64,000 nt of DNA from Peteryoungia wuzhouensis. GTDB taxonomy: Bacteria > Pseudomonadota > Alphaproteobacteria > Rhizobiales > Rhizobiaceae. Every line of letters begins with the position of its first letter. Position 1 is the stretch's first letter. The stretch is from contig NZ_QJRY01000004.1 of assembly GCF_003205195.1 (NCBI RefSeq), positions 248,001-312,000 on the forward strand, given 5' to 3'. This document shows, piece by piece, positions 1-8,552 of the stretch. A program made the position numbers and the translations under genes. A model generated the notes under the pieces. The model did not search any database. It was given only the letters and a program-made list of their open reading frames with translations, and was not told where the DNA came from.

Positions 1-76
1 GACCCTGACGATCGTTTCTCTTGCGATCCGACAGGCGGATTACATCGCCGAGCAGATGAGCCAAGGCACCATCTGA
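1..76 (+). CDS. C-terminal fragment of an unidentified CDS
   Basis: An open frame enters from the left edge of the window and stops at 74-76. The readable tail is 24 residues ending in ADYIAEQMSQGTI. A rho-independent hairpin follows 22 nt after the stop, which supports a real gene end. The fragment is too short to assign a function. Confidence 0.55.
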   Translation, partial: TLTIVSLAIRQADYIAEQMSQGTI

Positions 77-98
77 CCGGCAAAACAACCTCCCTCTT

Positions 99-136
99 GC
101 GGGCAGCGATCGCGATGCGGTCCTGCCCGCTTTTTT
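99..136 (+). terminator. Rho-independent terminator
   Basis: A perfect 8-bp stem GCGGGCAG/CTGCCCGC (99-106 with 123-130) is followed directly by six T (131-136). It terminates the gene whose tail enters from the left edge. The opposing glycosyltransferase gene ends at 149. Confidence 0.8.
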
Positions 137-148
137 GATGACGGAGGT

Positions 149-1351
149 TCAGAGGCTGCGGGCGGCAACCAGCGCACGCGCCTTTTCGCGGGCCTTGTCG
201 CGCGTGCGTGCGACGGCCTGGCGGATGCGGGTCGTGCGCCCATTGTCGTTGTCGGCAACAGTCATCGCATTGCCGCGCCATTCGAACCCGCTGCCGAACC
301 AGGCTGACACGAAGAGGGCCGGCAACAGCAGATCACGGGCGAGCATGGCGGGAAGCATGCGCCAGCCAGTCGGCCAGCCATAGGTGCGCGCGAGCAGGAC
401 CTCGGCACCGTACCAGGCCATGAGATAGGCGAGCGGCGTCCAGGCCGGAAGATTGCCGTTGAGCGCAAGTGCCACCATGGCAGCCATGGGCAGCGTGGCG
501 CCGGTGAAGACCTCGGGCAGGAAATAGAGCGGGAAGGAGGCGCGGCGCAGGCGGGCCCAGCGCAACTGGCGCTTCCATACGGCGGCGATGTCACGATTGC
601 CGAGTGGCTGCGGGAAAGGCTCGCGCACCAGCCGGACCTTCAAGCCGGCATTGCGGATCAGGATCGTGGCTGCGGCATCCTCCGCGACCTCTTCACCGAG
701 GCGTTCGAAGCCGCCGAGTTCGGTGATGAGGTGTCGATTGAACAGCATCGACTTGCCCTGGGCGAAACCGAAGCCGGCCGCATCGGCAAAGAGCTGCCAG
801 CGGGCCTGGAAGCTGTCGAGCCAGGTGCTTTCAAGCATGGCGCCGAAATTCGTCGGCTCCGTTCCCGCCGGCGGCGAGCAGACGAGACCGGTCTTGCCGT
901 CCCAGCGCGCCATCATCCGGGCAATGGTGTCCGGTGGCATCAGCACATTGCTGTCGGTCATGACGACCCAGTCATGCCGGGCATTCCGCCAGCCCTTGAC
1001 GACGTTGTTCATTTTCGGATTGACGCTGAACAGGTCCTCGCCGACCAGCAGGCGCGCGGGAATATGCGGGTTCTCCGCCATCAGCCGCTGGGCCAGCGCC
1101 GCTGCCGGGTCGTCCGCCCGCGCAACACAGAAGAGAAGCTCGTAAGACGGCCAGTCGAGCCGGAAGGACGAGGCGAGGCAGCGCTCCAGATTGTTCTCGA
1201 GCCCGCAGATCGGCCGGATGAGCGTGACCGGCGGCTTAGAGATCGGCCGATGCGCGCCTCTCCGGTGGAGCATCCTGGTCGCAATGACAAACGCGATGCT
1301 TGCGAGCTGGACGAGTAGGGCGATCACGGCAAACCAGATCAGAAATGTCAT
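149..1351 (-). CDS. Ceramide glucosyltransferase-type family 2/21 glycosyltransferase
   Basis: A 400-residue membrane glycosyltransferase resembling bacterial ceramide/glucosylceramide synthases (GT2/GT21), which transfer a hexose from UDP-sugar to a lipid acceptor. An N-terminal membrane helix (about residues 3-25) precedes the catalytic domain. The DXD-like acidic motif appears as VVMTDSNVLM, the third Asp region as EEVAEDAA, and the acceptor (Q/R)XXRW motif as KRQLRWARLRR. Two or three hydrophobic helices follow. The ATG at 1349-1351 puts the helix at the N-terminus; a longer frame runs upstream into non-coding sequence and was not used. It lies downstream of a DedA gene on the same strand. 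Sphingolipid, sterol or diacylglycerol acceptors cannot be told apart from sequence. Confidence 0.85.
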   Translation of the reverse strand: MTFLIWFAVIALLVQLASIAFVIATRMLHRRGAHRPISKPPVTLIRPICGLENNLERCLASSFRLDWPSYELLFCVARADDPAAALAQRLMAENPHIPARLLVGEDLFSVNPKMNNVVKGWRNARHDWVVMTDSNVLMPPDTIARMMARWDGKTGLVCSPPAGTEPTNFGAMLESTWLDSFQARWQLFADAAGFGFAQGKSMLFNRHLITELGGFERLGEEVAEDAAATILIRNAGLKVRLVREPFPQPLGNRDIAAVWKRQLRWARLRRASFPLYFLPEVFTGATLPMAAMVALALNGNLPAWTPLAYLMAWYGAEVLLARTYGWPTGWRMLPAMLARDLLLPALFVSAWFGSGFEWRGNAMTVADNDNGRTTRIRQAVARTRDKAREKARALVAARSL

Positions 1352-1434
1352 GGCGAGTCTCCGGATATTCTCCCCCGGATAACATCGCTGTGTGACAGTT
1401 CGGCGAAGGCCTGTTTTCGGGGCCGTGCAGGCAT

Positions 1435-2034
1435 TCAATCCTTGCTGCGCATGGCTTGCTGGAGCTTGAAGCCGAGGAATGCGGCAATAGCGCCGGCGGC
1501 CAGAAAGCCGCTGATGTTGCCACTGATCTCGGCCATCTGCGTGACGCTTTCGCTGAAGGTTGCGCCAAGCCCTGTATAGAGGCCAACCCAGACCGTCTCT
1601 CCAAGCAGGCCCGCCAGCGTGAAGCGCGGCCAGGAAAAGCCGGAGGCCCCGGCCATCAGGTTGAGATAGGGACCAAGGGGTGAAAGCAGCCAGCGCGTGA
1701 GAAAGACCGCGACATTGCCGCGTTCTTCCATTTCCCGTTCCGCCCGCTCGATCGCCTTGCGGCGCGACGGATTGCGCGCGACCAGCGGCACCAGCCGTCG
1801 GCCGGCGGTGCGCCCGATGATATAACCGAGCTGGTCCCCCGCTACGGCAGAGGCCAGCGCCACGACAATGACGATCCAAAGCGTGAAGTCGCCGGCGGCG
1901 GCAAGGGCGCCCATCAGCATCATGACGACCGAGGCGGGCAGCGGCGCGCCGAGGCAGCTCACGCATACGATGATGCCGAGCAGCGATAGCCCATAGGATG
2001 GAAGGGCCGCAAGCAGCGTCTCGGTCAGGGTCAT
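1435..2034 (-). CDS. DedA family membrane protein
   Basis: A 199-residue multi-spanning protein of the DedA/SNARE-associated family. These proteins are linked to undecaprenyl-phosphate or phospholipid flipping and membrane homeostasis. Visible hallmarks are the N-terminal hydrophobic segment with GAPLPASVV, the basic loop RRKAIERAEREMEERG, and the FLTRWLLSPLGPYLNLMAG segment that corresponds to the conserved F-x-R-(F/W)-x-P-x-R/x-G motif. The start at 2034 overlaps the stop of the upstream small gene (ATGA), so the two are translationally coupled. Substrate unknown. Confidence 0.85.
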   Translation of the reverse strand: MTLTETLLAALPSYGLSLLGIIVCVSCLGAPLPASVVMMLMGALAAAGDFTLWIVIVVALASAVAGDQLGYIIGRTAGRRLVPLVARNPSRRKAIERAEREMEERGNVAVFLTRWLLSPLGPYLNLMAGASGFSWPRFTLAGLLGETVWVGLYTGLGATFSESVTQMAEISGNISGFLAAGAIAAFLGFKLQQAMRSKD

Positions 2035-2390
2035 TTCGTCAGGCCCTGACGGCGCAGGTCTGCGAGTGAGGCCTCGATCTCGGCCTTGAACGCTTCGAAG
2101 CTCTGGCCGCGTTGCTTGGCCAGTCGCTCCAGCGACGGTCGCGGGCCATCCTTTGGCGGGGGCGGCAGGTCGAGACCGCGGGCGAGGTTTTCGACCGGCA
2201 CATGCCAGGAATGGGCGACGTAACCGATCGTCATCCAGGGGGCCGGTGGCAGGTCCTGGCGAACCGGGTCGCTCCAATAGGCAACGAAGAAGATCGTTCT
2301 TCCGGCAAAAAAGAGCGCCAGCGCCATCGCCGCCACAAAGGCTGACGTCAGGATGCGGTGGCGTTGCCATAGTCTGAAAAAGGGCGTCAC
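2031..2390 (-). CDS. Small single-span membrane protein coupled to DedA
   Basis: A 119-residue protein. Residues 1-15 are basic, a membrane helix follows (about residues 16-35, [18 protein letters not shown]), and then a soluble tail with the run [14 protein letters not shown] and a Pro-rich stretch. A GTG start at 2390 is chosen because it gives a basic N-terminus before the helix and has an AGAGAA purine stretch upstream. The longer frame back to 2549 would overlap the divergent ung start. Its stop overlaps the DedA start by 4 nt, so it is probably a partner of that protein. I recognise the architecture as conserved in rhizobia but know no function. Confidence 0.65.
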   Translation of the reverse strand: MTPFFRLWQRHRILTSAFVAAMALALFFAGRTIFFVAYWSDPVRQDLPPAPWMTIGYVAHSWHVPVENLARGLDLPPPPKDGPRPSLERLAKQRGQSFEAFKAEIEASLADLRRQGLTK

Positions 2391-2487
2391 GGTTCTCTTG
2401 TGCGCTCCGTTCGGCTTGAGGTTGACAGACCCGGTCACGGGTCCTCTATCGTCTGCACCATGTAAGCGAGAAGAGGGAGCGGCAGCA

Positions 2488-3195
2488 ATGGCGGAGGCGC
2501 AAGTCAGGCTCGAGGACAGCTGGAAGGCTGTGCTGAGGGAGGAGTTCACGCGGCCCTATATGCGCGATCTCAAGGCGTTTCTGCAGCGTGAGAAGGCGGC
2601 CGGCAAACATATCTTCCCGAAAGGGCCTGAGTATTTCCGGGCGCTCGACCTGACGCCGCTCGATGAGGTCCGCGTGGTGATCCTCGGCCAGGATCCCTAT
2701 CATGGGGCAGGACAGGCGCATGGGCTCTGCTTCAGTGTGCAGCCCGGCGTGCGCATTCCGCCGTCGCTGGTGAACATCTACAAGGAGCTGCAGAGCGATC
2801 TCGGCATTGCGCCTGTGCGGCACGGCTTCCTCGAACACTGGGCGCGCCAGGGCGTGTTGCTGCTCAACAGCGTGCTGACGGTGGAAGAGGCGCGGGCGGC
2901 CTCCCATCAGGGCCAAGGCTGGGAGCAGTTCACCGATGCGGTGATCCGCGCGGTCAACGAGGATTGCGAGCATGTCGTCTTCATGCTCTGGGGTTCCTAT
3001 GCGCAGAAGAAAGCGGCTTTCGTCGACCGGTCGCGGCATCTGGTGCTGAAGGCGCCGCATCCCTCGCCATTGTCGGCGCATAATGGTTTCTTCGGTTGCC
3101 GGCATTTTTCACAGGCGAATGATTCCCTGGTTCAACAGGGCAGAAGCGCCATCGAGTGGCAGTTGCCTGAAAATCCGACATCGGAAAGCGCTTAA
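2488..3195 (+). CDS. ung: Uracil-DNA glycosylase (family 1)
   Basis: A 235-residue enzyme that excises uracil from DNA as the first step of base-excision repair, in the cytoplasm. The water-activating motif GQDPYHG sits at residues 67-73 with the catalytic Asp at 69. The [10 protein letters not shown] segment (91-100), the LLLNSVLTV segment and the Leu-loop motif [10 protein letters not shown] (191-200) are all intact. Length is normal for the family. The ATG at 2488 follows the purine-rich AAGAGGGAG and gives the usual N-terminus; a longer frame from 2353 overlaps the divergent gene. Confidence 0.95.
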   Translation: MAEAQVRLEDSWKAVLREEFTRPYMRDLKAFLQREKAAGKHIFPKGPEYFRALDLTPLDEVRVVILGQDPYHGAGQAHGLCFSVQPGVRIPPSLVNIYKELQSDLGIAPVRHGFLEHWARQGVLLLNSVLTVEEARAASHQGQGWEQFTDAVIRAVNEDCEHVVFMLWGSYAQKKAAFVDRSRHLVLKAPHPSPLSAHNGFFGCRHFSQANDSLVQQGRSAIEWQLPENPTSESA

Positions 3196-3333
3196 TTAGT
3201 ATTGCTGAAATATACGATTGCAAAACATATCCATTTTACTGTCAGATATATTTACAGCCTGACGTTGGTGGATTTTGACACAGCATTCGTCAAGATCAGA
3301 CGATACGTTTGATCTCATTTCAGGTTTTTCTAC

Positions 3334-4611
3334 ATGCTCTCCCCTTTGCCGGGTTCGCCAGTCTGGCGCCGGCCCGCTGATGTGGTGTCGCAAGCATTGA
3401 TCGACGGGCAGGTGGATCTGCTCGTGATCGGCGCCGGCTATCAGGGGTTGTCAGCGGCCTATCACGCGGCACGACAGGGCTTGAAAGTCCAGGTGATCGA
3501 AGCGCGGGGGGTGGGCGAGGGCGCATCCGGCTTGAATGGCGGACAGGTCATTCCCGGTCTCAAACATAATCCCGAGACGCTGTGCCAGATCCTTGGAGAC
3601 GAGGCCGGCCAGCGGCTGGCCGACTTCTCTGCCGGTACGGCCGATGCCGTTTTCGACCTGATCCGTTCGGAGGGGCTGCCCGTCGAGCATCAGCGCGATG
3701 GCTGGATCCAGGCGGCACATACGCGCACCGCCATGCAGGCCGCCGTGCAGCGGAACCGCGAGTGGCGCCTGCGCGGCGCCGATGTGATGCTGCTCAATGA
3801 GGCGGAGATTTCACTGCTGACCGGGGCGAATGACTATTGCGGCGGCTGGCTGGATCGCCGCGCCGGCATGGTCAATCCGCTGGCGCTGGTGGTCGAGCTG
3901 GCACGGCTGGCGACCCGCTGCGGGGCCGGATTGCTGCTTGACGAGGCGGTGACACGGCTGCAGTCGAGAGACGCGCTGTGGGCGGCCTCCACCGATCGGG
4001 GGCGAACGCTGCTTGCCAAAAAAGTGCTCGTCGCGACCAATGCCTATTCCGATGGGCTCATTCCCGGCTTGGCCCGGAGCCTCGTCTGGCTGCACTCCTT
4101 TCAGATTGCCACCGCGCCGCTGCCGGCAGAACTCCTCGATCAGGTGTTGCCGGGCGGGCAGCCGGTCTCTGACAGCCGGCGCATTCTCGTCTACTACCGC
4201 CGAAGTCCCGACGGGCGGCTGGTGATGGGCGGGCGAGGGCCGATGCGCGAACCGCAGTCCGCCGCCGATTGGCTCCATCTGGAGCACGCCATGTTGCGGC
4301 TGTTTCCCAAGCTGCAGGGAACGCCGATCACACATCGCTGGTTTGGACGGGTCGCCATGACGCCTGATTATCTGCCGCATCTGCACGAGCCGGAGCCGGG
4401 CCTGTTCATGGTCGCTGGCTGCCAGGGCCGGGGTATCGGGCTGATGACGGCGCTCGGTCCGTGCCTGGCCGCCTATGCGGCAACGGGTGACGCTGCCGTC
4501 CTGCCTTTCCCGCTCACGCCGATCTCCCCGATCCCGTTTCATCGTTTCCGGCGGATCGGAGTGGCTGCGCATGTCGCCTGGTATCGCATGCTGGACCGGT
4601 TCGAGCGCTGA
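3334..4611 (+). CDS. FAD-dependent amine/amino-acid oxidoreductase (DAO family)
   Basis: A 425-residue flavoprotein of the D-amino-acid oxidase fold, closest in layout to gamma-glutamylputrescine/glycine oxidases. The dinucleotide-binding motif VIGAGYQGLSAAYHAA is near residues 31-46, and the second FAD segment EGASGLNGGQV follows. The C-terminal GCQGRGIGLMTALG closes the FAD site. First gene of an apparent operon with an aldehyde dehydrogenase, an EamA exporter and a RidA protein. Inference: it oxidises a primary amine to an aldehyde or imine. The true substrate is unknown. The AT-rich upstream region (3196-3333) probably carries the promoter. Confidence 0.82.
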   Translation: MLSPLPGSPVWRRPADVVSQALIDGQVDLLVIGAGYQGLSAAYHAARQGLKVQVIEARGVGEGASGLNGGQVIPGLKHNPETLCQILGDEAGQRLADFSAGTADAVFDLIRSEGLPVEHQRDGWIQAAHTRTAMQAAVQRNREWRLRGADVMLLNEAEISLLTGANDYCGGWLDRRAGMVNPLALVVELARLATRCGAGLLLDEAVTRLQSRDALWAASTDRGRTLLAKKVLVATNAYSDGLIPGLARSLVWLHSFQIATAPLPAELLDQVLPGGQPVSDSRRILVYYRRSPDGRLVMGGRGPMREPQSAADWLHLEHAMLRLFPKLQGTPITHRWFGRVAMTPDYLPHLHEPEPGLFMVAGCQGRGIGLMTALGPCLAAYAATGDAAVLPFPLTPISPIPFHRFRRIGVAAHVAWYRMLDRFER

Positions 4612-4719
4612 CCCCTCGCGGTGGTTGGGGATTGGTCGCCTTCCGGTGTTCTGTCGCTTGAAGTCCCGCCCAGTGTGGCCAATAGTGATCCGTCAATTTT
4701 CGCAGGCCTTGGAGGCATG

Positions 4720-6147
4720 ATGTCCAACTCCCTGAAATTCTTTATCGACGGCGCATGGGTCGATCCAATGGTGCCGGCCGTGCTGGATATCATCGATCCC
4801 TCGACGGAGGAGGCCTATACGCAAATCTCGGTCGGCAGCAAAGGCGATGTCGACCGGGCGGTTGCGGCTGCAAAAGCTGCCTTTTCGACCTTTTCGGTGA
4901 CCGAGCCTGCGGAGCGGCTGGCGCTGCTCAAGCGCATCCTCGATGTCTATAACGAGCGCTACGAGGATATTGCCCAGGCGGTCAGCCGTGAAATGGGCGC
5001 GCCGATCGCCTTTGCCCGCGATGCCCAGGCATGGGCCGGCCGGGCGCATCTGGAAGCGACCATCGCCGCCTTCGAGCGCTTCGAATTTTCCGAACTGCGC
5101 GGCACCACCATGATCGTGCGCGAACCGATCGGTGTGTGCGCGCTGATCACGCCGTGGAACTGGCCGCTCAACCAGATCGTCTGCAAGGTGGCGCCTGCCA
5201 TTGCTGCCGGCTGCACGGTCGTGCTGAAGCCGTCCGAAATCGCGCCGATCTCCGGCGTCATCGTCGCCGAAGTGATGGAAGCGGCCGGCACGCCGAAGGG
5301 CGTGTTCAACCTCGTCCAGGGGCGTGGTCCGGATGTCGGCCAGGTGATGGCGGGGCATCCGGATGTCGACATGGTGTCGTTCACCGGCTCGACCCGGGCC
5401 GGCATCATCGTTGCCAAGACGGCGGCGGATACGGTCAAGCGCGTGGCGCAGGAACTCGGTGGCAAGTCGGCCAATATCATCCTGCCCGATGCCGATCTGG
5501 AAACGGCGGTGCGCAAGGGCGTCGAAGGTTGCTTCGGCAATTCCGGCCAATCCTGCGATGCGCCGACCCGCATGCTGGTGCCGGCCGAATGGCATGACGA
5601 GGCGCTTCTGATTGCGCGTGAAGCGGCCGAAACCTTCAAGGTCGGCGATCCCCAGGCCGAGGACACCGTTCTTGGCCCTGTCGTCAGCGATGTGCAGTTC
5701 AACAAGATCCAGCGGCTGATCGAGGTCGGGATCGAAGAGGGCGCCCTGCTGGTCACCGGCGGGCCTGGCCGACCGGAAAATCTCAACCGCGGCTACTATG
5801 TCCGCCCGACCATCTTCGGCCATGTCACGCCGGACATGACGATCGCGCGCGAGGAGATCTTCGGGCCGGTTCTGTCGATCCTGCCTTACGAGACCGAGGA
5901 GCAGGCGATCGAGATCGCCAACGATACCGTCTATGGTCTGGCGGCTTATGTGCAGTCGACCGATATCGCGCATGCGCGGCGGGTTGCGGCGCGGATGCGG
6001 GCGGGCTCCGTCTATCTCAATTACCCGGACTGGGACACGATGGCGCCCTTCGGCGGTTACAAGCAATCGGGCAACGGTCGCGAATATGCCGACTGGGGCA
6101 TCCACGATTTCCTCGAGATCAAGGGCATCGTCGGCTACGGAAGCTGA
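4720..6147 (+). CDS. NAD(P)-dependent aldehyde dehydrogenase
   Basis: A 475-residue ALDH superfamily enzyme that oxidises aldehydes to carboxylates. Intact active-site elements are TPWNWP with Asn147, the general base Glu245 in QELGGKS, and the nucleophile Cys279 in FGNSGQSCDAPTR. The C-terminal PFGGYKQSGNGRE motif is present. The first ATG at 4717 is only 1 nt from GGAGG (4711-4715); the next one at 4720 has better spacing and is used here. It follows the FAD amine oxidase by about 100 nt, so it probably processes the aldehyde that enzyme makes. Substrate not assignable. Confidence 0.9.
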   Translation: MSNSLKFFIDGAWVDPMVPAVLDIIDPSTEEAYTQISVGSKGDVDRAVAAAKAAFSTFSVTEPAERLALLKRILDVYNERYEDIAQAVSREMGAPIAFARDAQAWAGRAHLEATIAAFERFEFSELRGTTMIVREPIGVCALITPWNWPLNQIVCKVAPAIAAGCTVVLKPSEIAPISGVIVAEVMEAAGTPKGVFNLVQGRGPDVGQVMAGHPDVDMVSFTGSTRAGIIVAKTAADTVKRVAQELGGKSANIILPDADLETAVRKGVEGCFGNSGQSCDAPTRMLVPAEWHDEALLIAREAAETFKVGDPQAEDTVLGPVVSDVQFNKIQRLIEVGIEEGALLVTGGPGRPENLNRGYYVRPTIFGHVTPDMTIAREEIFGPVLSILPYETEEQAIEIANDTVYGLAAYVQSTDIAHARRVAARMRAGSVYLNYPDWDTMAPFGGYKQSGNGREYADWGIHDFLEIKGIVGYGS

Positions 6148-6177
6148 CGGTGACCGCTCGGCAATGAGCACTCCGCC

Positions 6178-7074
6178 ATGAGCCTCGACGATCCGCGTCA
6201 ATACCGCTTCGGCCTTGTCTACGGCGCCATTTCGGCGCTTGCCTGGTCGTCGTCCGGATTGTTCATCCGGCATATCGGGGCCGACCTGATGACCATGCTG
6301 TTCTGGCGCGGTCTGTTCTCGGGAACGTGCGTCTTCCTGTTTTTCGTCTATCTCGAACGGAGCCGCGTGCCCGGCATCCTGCGCCGCATGGGGTGGCCGA
6401 GCGTCTGGACCATGGTCTTCTCGGCCGCCAGCATGGTGACCGGCATCGGCTCGATGTATTACACGGCGATTGCCGATGCGATGGTGATTTATGCCACCGT
6501 GCCCTTTGTGACGGCGGCGGTTGCCTTCGTCTTCATCGGCGAACGGCCCAGCCGCTCGACCCTCATCGCCAGTGCTGTCGCGTTGGTCGGCGTCGTTGTC
6601 ATGCTGACCGATGCACAGGGGCCAAGCGGTGGGCTTTTCGGCAAGTTTCTAGCCGCCGTGATGACGCTCTGCGTCGCTGCCATGGCGACGCTGATGCGCA
6701 AGCATCGCGAGGTGCCGATGCTGCCGGCGATGGCGGGCTCTGCCTGGCTGTGTTCGCTCGTCACCTTCTGGTTTGCCGCGCCGCTGACGGTGACCATGGT
6801 CGACCTGCGGCTCATCATCCTCTTTGCCATCGTGCAGAACGCCATGGGGCTGATCTTCTACACCGCCTCGACCCGGCGGTTGCCGGCGGCGGATGCAAGC
6901 CTTCTGACGGCGCTCGAAGTGCCGCTCACGCCGCTCTGGGTCTGGCTGGTGCTGAGCGAGGTTCCGTCAGCCGGCACCCTGGTCGGCGGACCGATCGTGC
7001 TTGCCGCCCTGTTCGGACATATCCTCTATGAACTGCAACGCAACCGTACGGCGCCCGTTGCGCCGTCGTCCTGA
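6178..7074 (+). CDS. EamA/DMT family transporter
   Basis: A 298-residue inner-membrane protein with about ten hydrophobic helices forming two EamA repeats (about residues 12-145 and 155-285). This is the drug/metabolite transporter fold, usually an exporter. Repeat signatures include SALAWSSSGLFIR in the first half and ALEVPLTPLWVWLVLSE in the second. It sits 30 nt after the aldehyde dehydrogenase and 15 nt before a RidA gene, all on one strand, so it is likely to move the substrate or product of this amine-oxidation operon. Confidence 0.85.
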   Translation: MSLDDPRQYRFGLVYGAISALAWSSSGLFIRHIGADLMTMLFWRGLFSGTCVFLFFVYLERSRVPGILRRMGWPSVWTMVFSAASMVTGIGSMYYTAIADAMVIYATVPFVTAAVAFVFIGERPSRSTLIASAVALVGVVVMLTDAQGPSGGLFGKFLAAVMTLCVAAMATLMRKHREVPMLPAMAGSAWLCSLVTFWFAAPLTVTMVDLRLIILFAIVQNAMGLIFYTASTRRLPAADASLLTALEVPLTPLWVWLVLSEVPSAGTLVGGPIVLAALFGHILYELQRNRTAPVAPSS

Positions 7075-7089
7075 GAAAGGTCGAGCGCC

Positions 7090-7479
7090 ATGAAACGCAG
7101 CTTCAATCCGGTGTCTGTCCGCAAGCCCTTCGGTCACTACAATCACGGTCTGCTGGTGCCACCCGGGGCGAGCCTGCTGGTCACCTCGGGCCAACTCGGC
7201 ATCCGTCCGGATGACAGCATTCCACCTGATGTGACCGGACAGGCCGAACTCTGCTTCGGGGCCATCCAGGCGATCCTGGCGGAGGCCGAGATGAGTTTTG
7301 CCGACGTCATCCGCATATCCGGCTTTGTAACAAGACGCGAAGATTTTCCCGCCTATATGGCCGTGCGCGACCGATATACTCTTGAGCCCAAGCCCGTTTC
7401 CACCCTGATTGTCGTCGGTGGCTTTACTCGGCCAGAATTCCTTGTCGAGGTGGAGGTAACGGCCGCGAAAGTCTTTTGA
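7090..7479 (+). CDS. RidA/YjgF family enamine/imine deaminase
   Basis: A 129-residue Rid family protein. RidA members hydrolyse reactive enamine/imine intermediates to ketones and ammonia. Family features visible are the N-terminal FGHYNHGLLV..LLVTSGQLG segment and the C-terminal substrate region PKPVSTLIVVGGFTRPEFLVEVEVTA, with Arg at the carboxylate-binding position (FTRPE). The canonical Glu follows at LVEVEV. AGAAAGG precedes the ATG. It is the last gene of the amine-oxidase operon, which fits removal of imines released by the flavoprotein. Confidence 0.85.
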   Translation: MKRSFNPVSVRKPFGHYNHGLLVPPGASLLVTSGQLGIRPDDSIPPDVTGQAELCFGAIQAILAEAEMSFADVIRISGFVTRREDFPAYMAVRDRYTLEPKPVSTLIVVGGFTRPEFLVEVEVTAAKVF

Positions 7480-7640
7480 CCGCCGTCGGTCGTTCTAGCC
7501 ATAGTTTCGCTTTATATTTGCCGTCTTCGCCTTTTTTCTTTTTTACGCCGAGAATAGAGGGATGGTCAGGGTCGCGGAACAATTTGCCTTTCCGAGTGTT
7601 TTTGTCGTCGATGGCAGTCACTAACGGAAAGGATGCAGCC

Positions 7641-8039
7641 ATGAAGACGAAGATTCTTGCTCTCGGAGCTCTGGTCATTGGTTCGATGGCGTCGCCCGTC
7701 CTCGCCCAGGAAGGTACCGTAACGGGTGCTGCTGGTGGGGCCGTGACAGGTGCTATTGTCGGTGGTCCGGTTGGCGCCGCCGTCGGTGGTGTTGTCGGTG
7801 CAATTGCCGGCACCGCCGTTGCCCCGCCGCCGGCACCCGTGGTCACCTATGTGCAGCAGCAGCCGGCCCCGGCTCAGCCGGTGATCATCGAACAGCAGGT
7901 GGCCGTCGGCCAGCCGCTGCCGAAGCAGATCGTGCTGACCCCGATCCCCGAGCAGCCGACCTATGCCTATGCGGTGGTCAACAACCAGCGCGTCATCGTC
8001 GACCCTGACACCTACGTGGTCGTCGGCGTAGTGCAGTAA
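7641..8039 (+). CDS. DUF1236-type exported protein with glycine-zipper segment
   Basis: A 132-residue protein with a signal peptide (residues 1-22, ending SPVLAQ). Next comes a Gly/Ala/Val-rich glycine-zipper stretch (about 25-60, e.g. VGGPVGAAVGGVVGAIAGTA), a Pro/Gln linker, and a C-terminal module YAYAVVNNQRVIVDPDTYVV typical of DUF1236. Such proteins are common in the rhizobial periplasm and envelope and have no defined function. GGAAAGGA at 7626-7633 precedes the ATG at 7641. The earlier in-frame start at 7476 lies upstream of the signal peptide and is rejected. Confidence 0.8.
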   Translation: MKTKILALGALVIGSMASPVLAQEGTVTGAAGGAVTGAIVGGPVGAAVGGVVGAIAGTAVAPPPAPVVTYVQQQPAPAQPVIIEQQVAVGQPLPKQIVLTPIPEQPTYAYAVVNNQRVIVDPDTYVVVGVVQ

Positions 8040-8117
8040 TCGAACGCCCGATCAATTCCACCCATTCTGCCGGCGAAGCATGAAGATGCACGCCGCCACC
8101 AGCAAGGAGTTTACACC

Positions 8118-8459
8118 ATGGACCAACGTCCTGATCCCCGCCTCGATACGCGGCCGAACGTCACCCAGAACGCCGGGATGAGCGGCGCCAGCTGGGGCAT
8201 CGCCATTCTGCTGATCGTCGTGATCGCAGCTGCCGCCTTCTTCGTGTTCGGCAACCGCGACATGGCAACGACCACGGCTCCGGCCACCTCGACCACCGAG
8301 CCGGCCACGCCGCCCGCAGCAACGACCCCGCCGGCTGAACCGGCCCCGGCACCGGCAGCCCCGCCTGCCGATACCGCCCCGGCCACGCCGCCGGCTGCCG
8401 ATCCGGTGACCCCGCCGCCGGCAACCACCCCGGCCACGCCGCCGGCCACGACCCCGTAA
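8118..8459 (+). CDS. Small membrane-anchored Pro/Thr/Ala-rich protein
   Basis: A 113-residue protein with a short cytoplasmic N-terminus (1-25), one membrane helix (about 27-45, GIAILLIVVIAAAAFFVFG), and an entirely low-complexity Pro/Ala/Thr tail (about 50-113). AAGGAG at 8102-8107 lies before the ATG. A strong terminator follows. It is probably an inner-membrane protein with an unstructured periplasmic tail; no function is known to me. The preceding DUF1236 gene is on the same strand 78 nt away. Confidence 0.65.
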   Translation: MDQRPDPRLDTRPNVTQNAGMSGASWGIAILLIVVIAAAAFFVFGNRDMATTTAPATSTTEPATPPAATTPPAEPAPAPAAPPADTAPATPPAADPVTPPPATTPATPPATTP

Positions 8460-8480
8460 TCCGGGTCTCCTGAGACAATG

Positions 8481-8509
8481 AAGGCCAGCCCTGACCGGGC
8501 TGGCCTTTT
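8481..8509 (+). terminator. Rho-independent terminator
   Basis: A perfect 11-bp stem AAGGCCAGCCC/GGGCTGGCCTT (8481-8491 with 8497-8507) with loop TGACC and a TTTT run. It ends the small Pro-rich protein transcript. The opposing oxidoreductase gene ends at 8553, and the A-rich arm makes partial function on the other strand possible. Confidence 0.8.
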
Positions 8510-8552
8510 GCTTGTCTGGCACTTGTTTGTCCGGCCTTGCGGCGATCGATGC

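Noticed and set aside
4693..6273. A 526-residue minus-strand frame opposite the aldehyde dehydrogenase
   Set aside because: The composition is Arg/His/Asp-biased and it mirrors a convincing ALDH gene. No ribosome site or domain.
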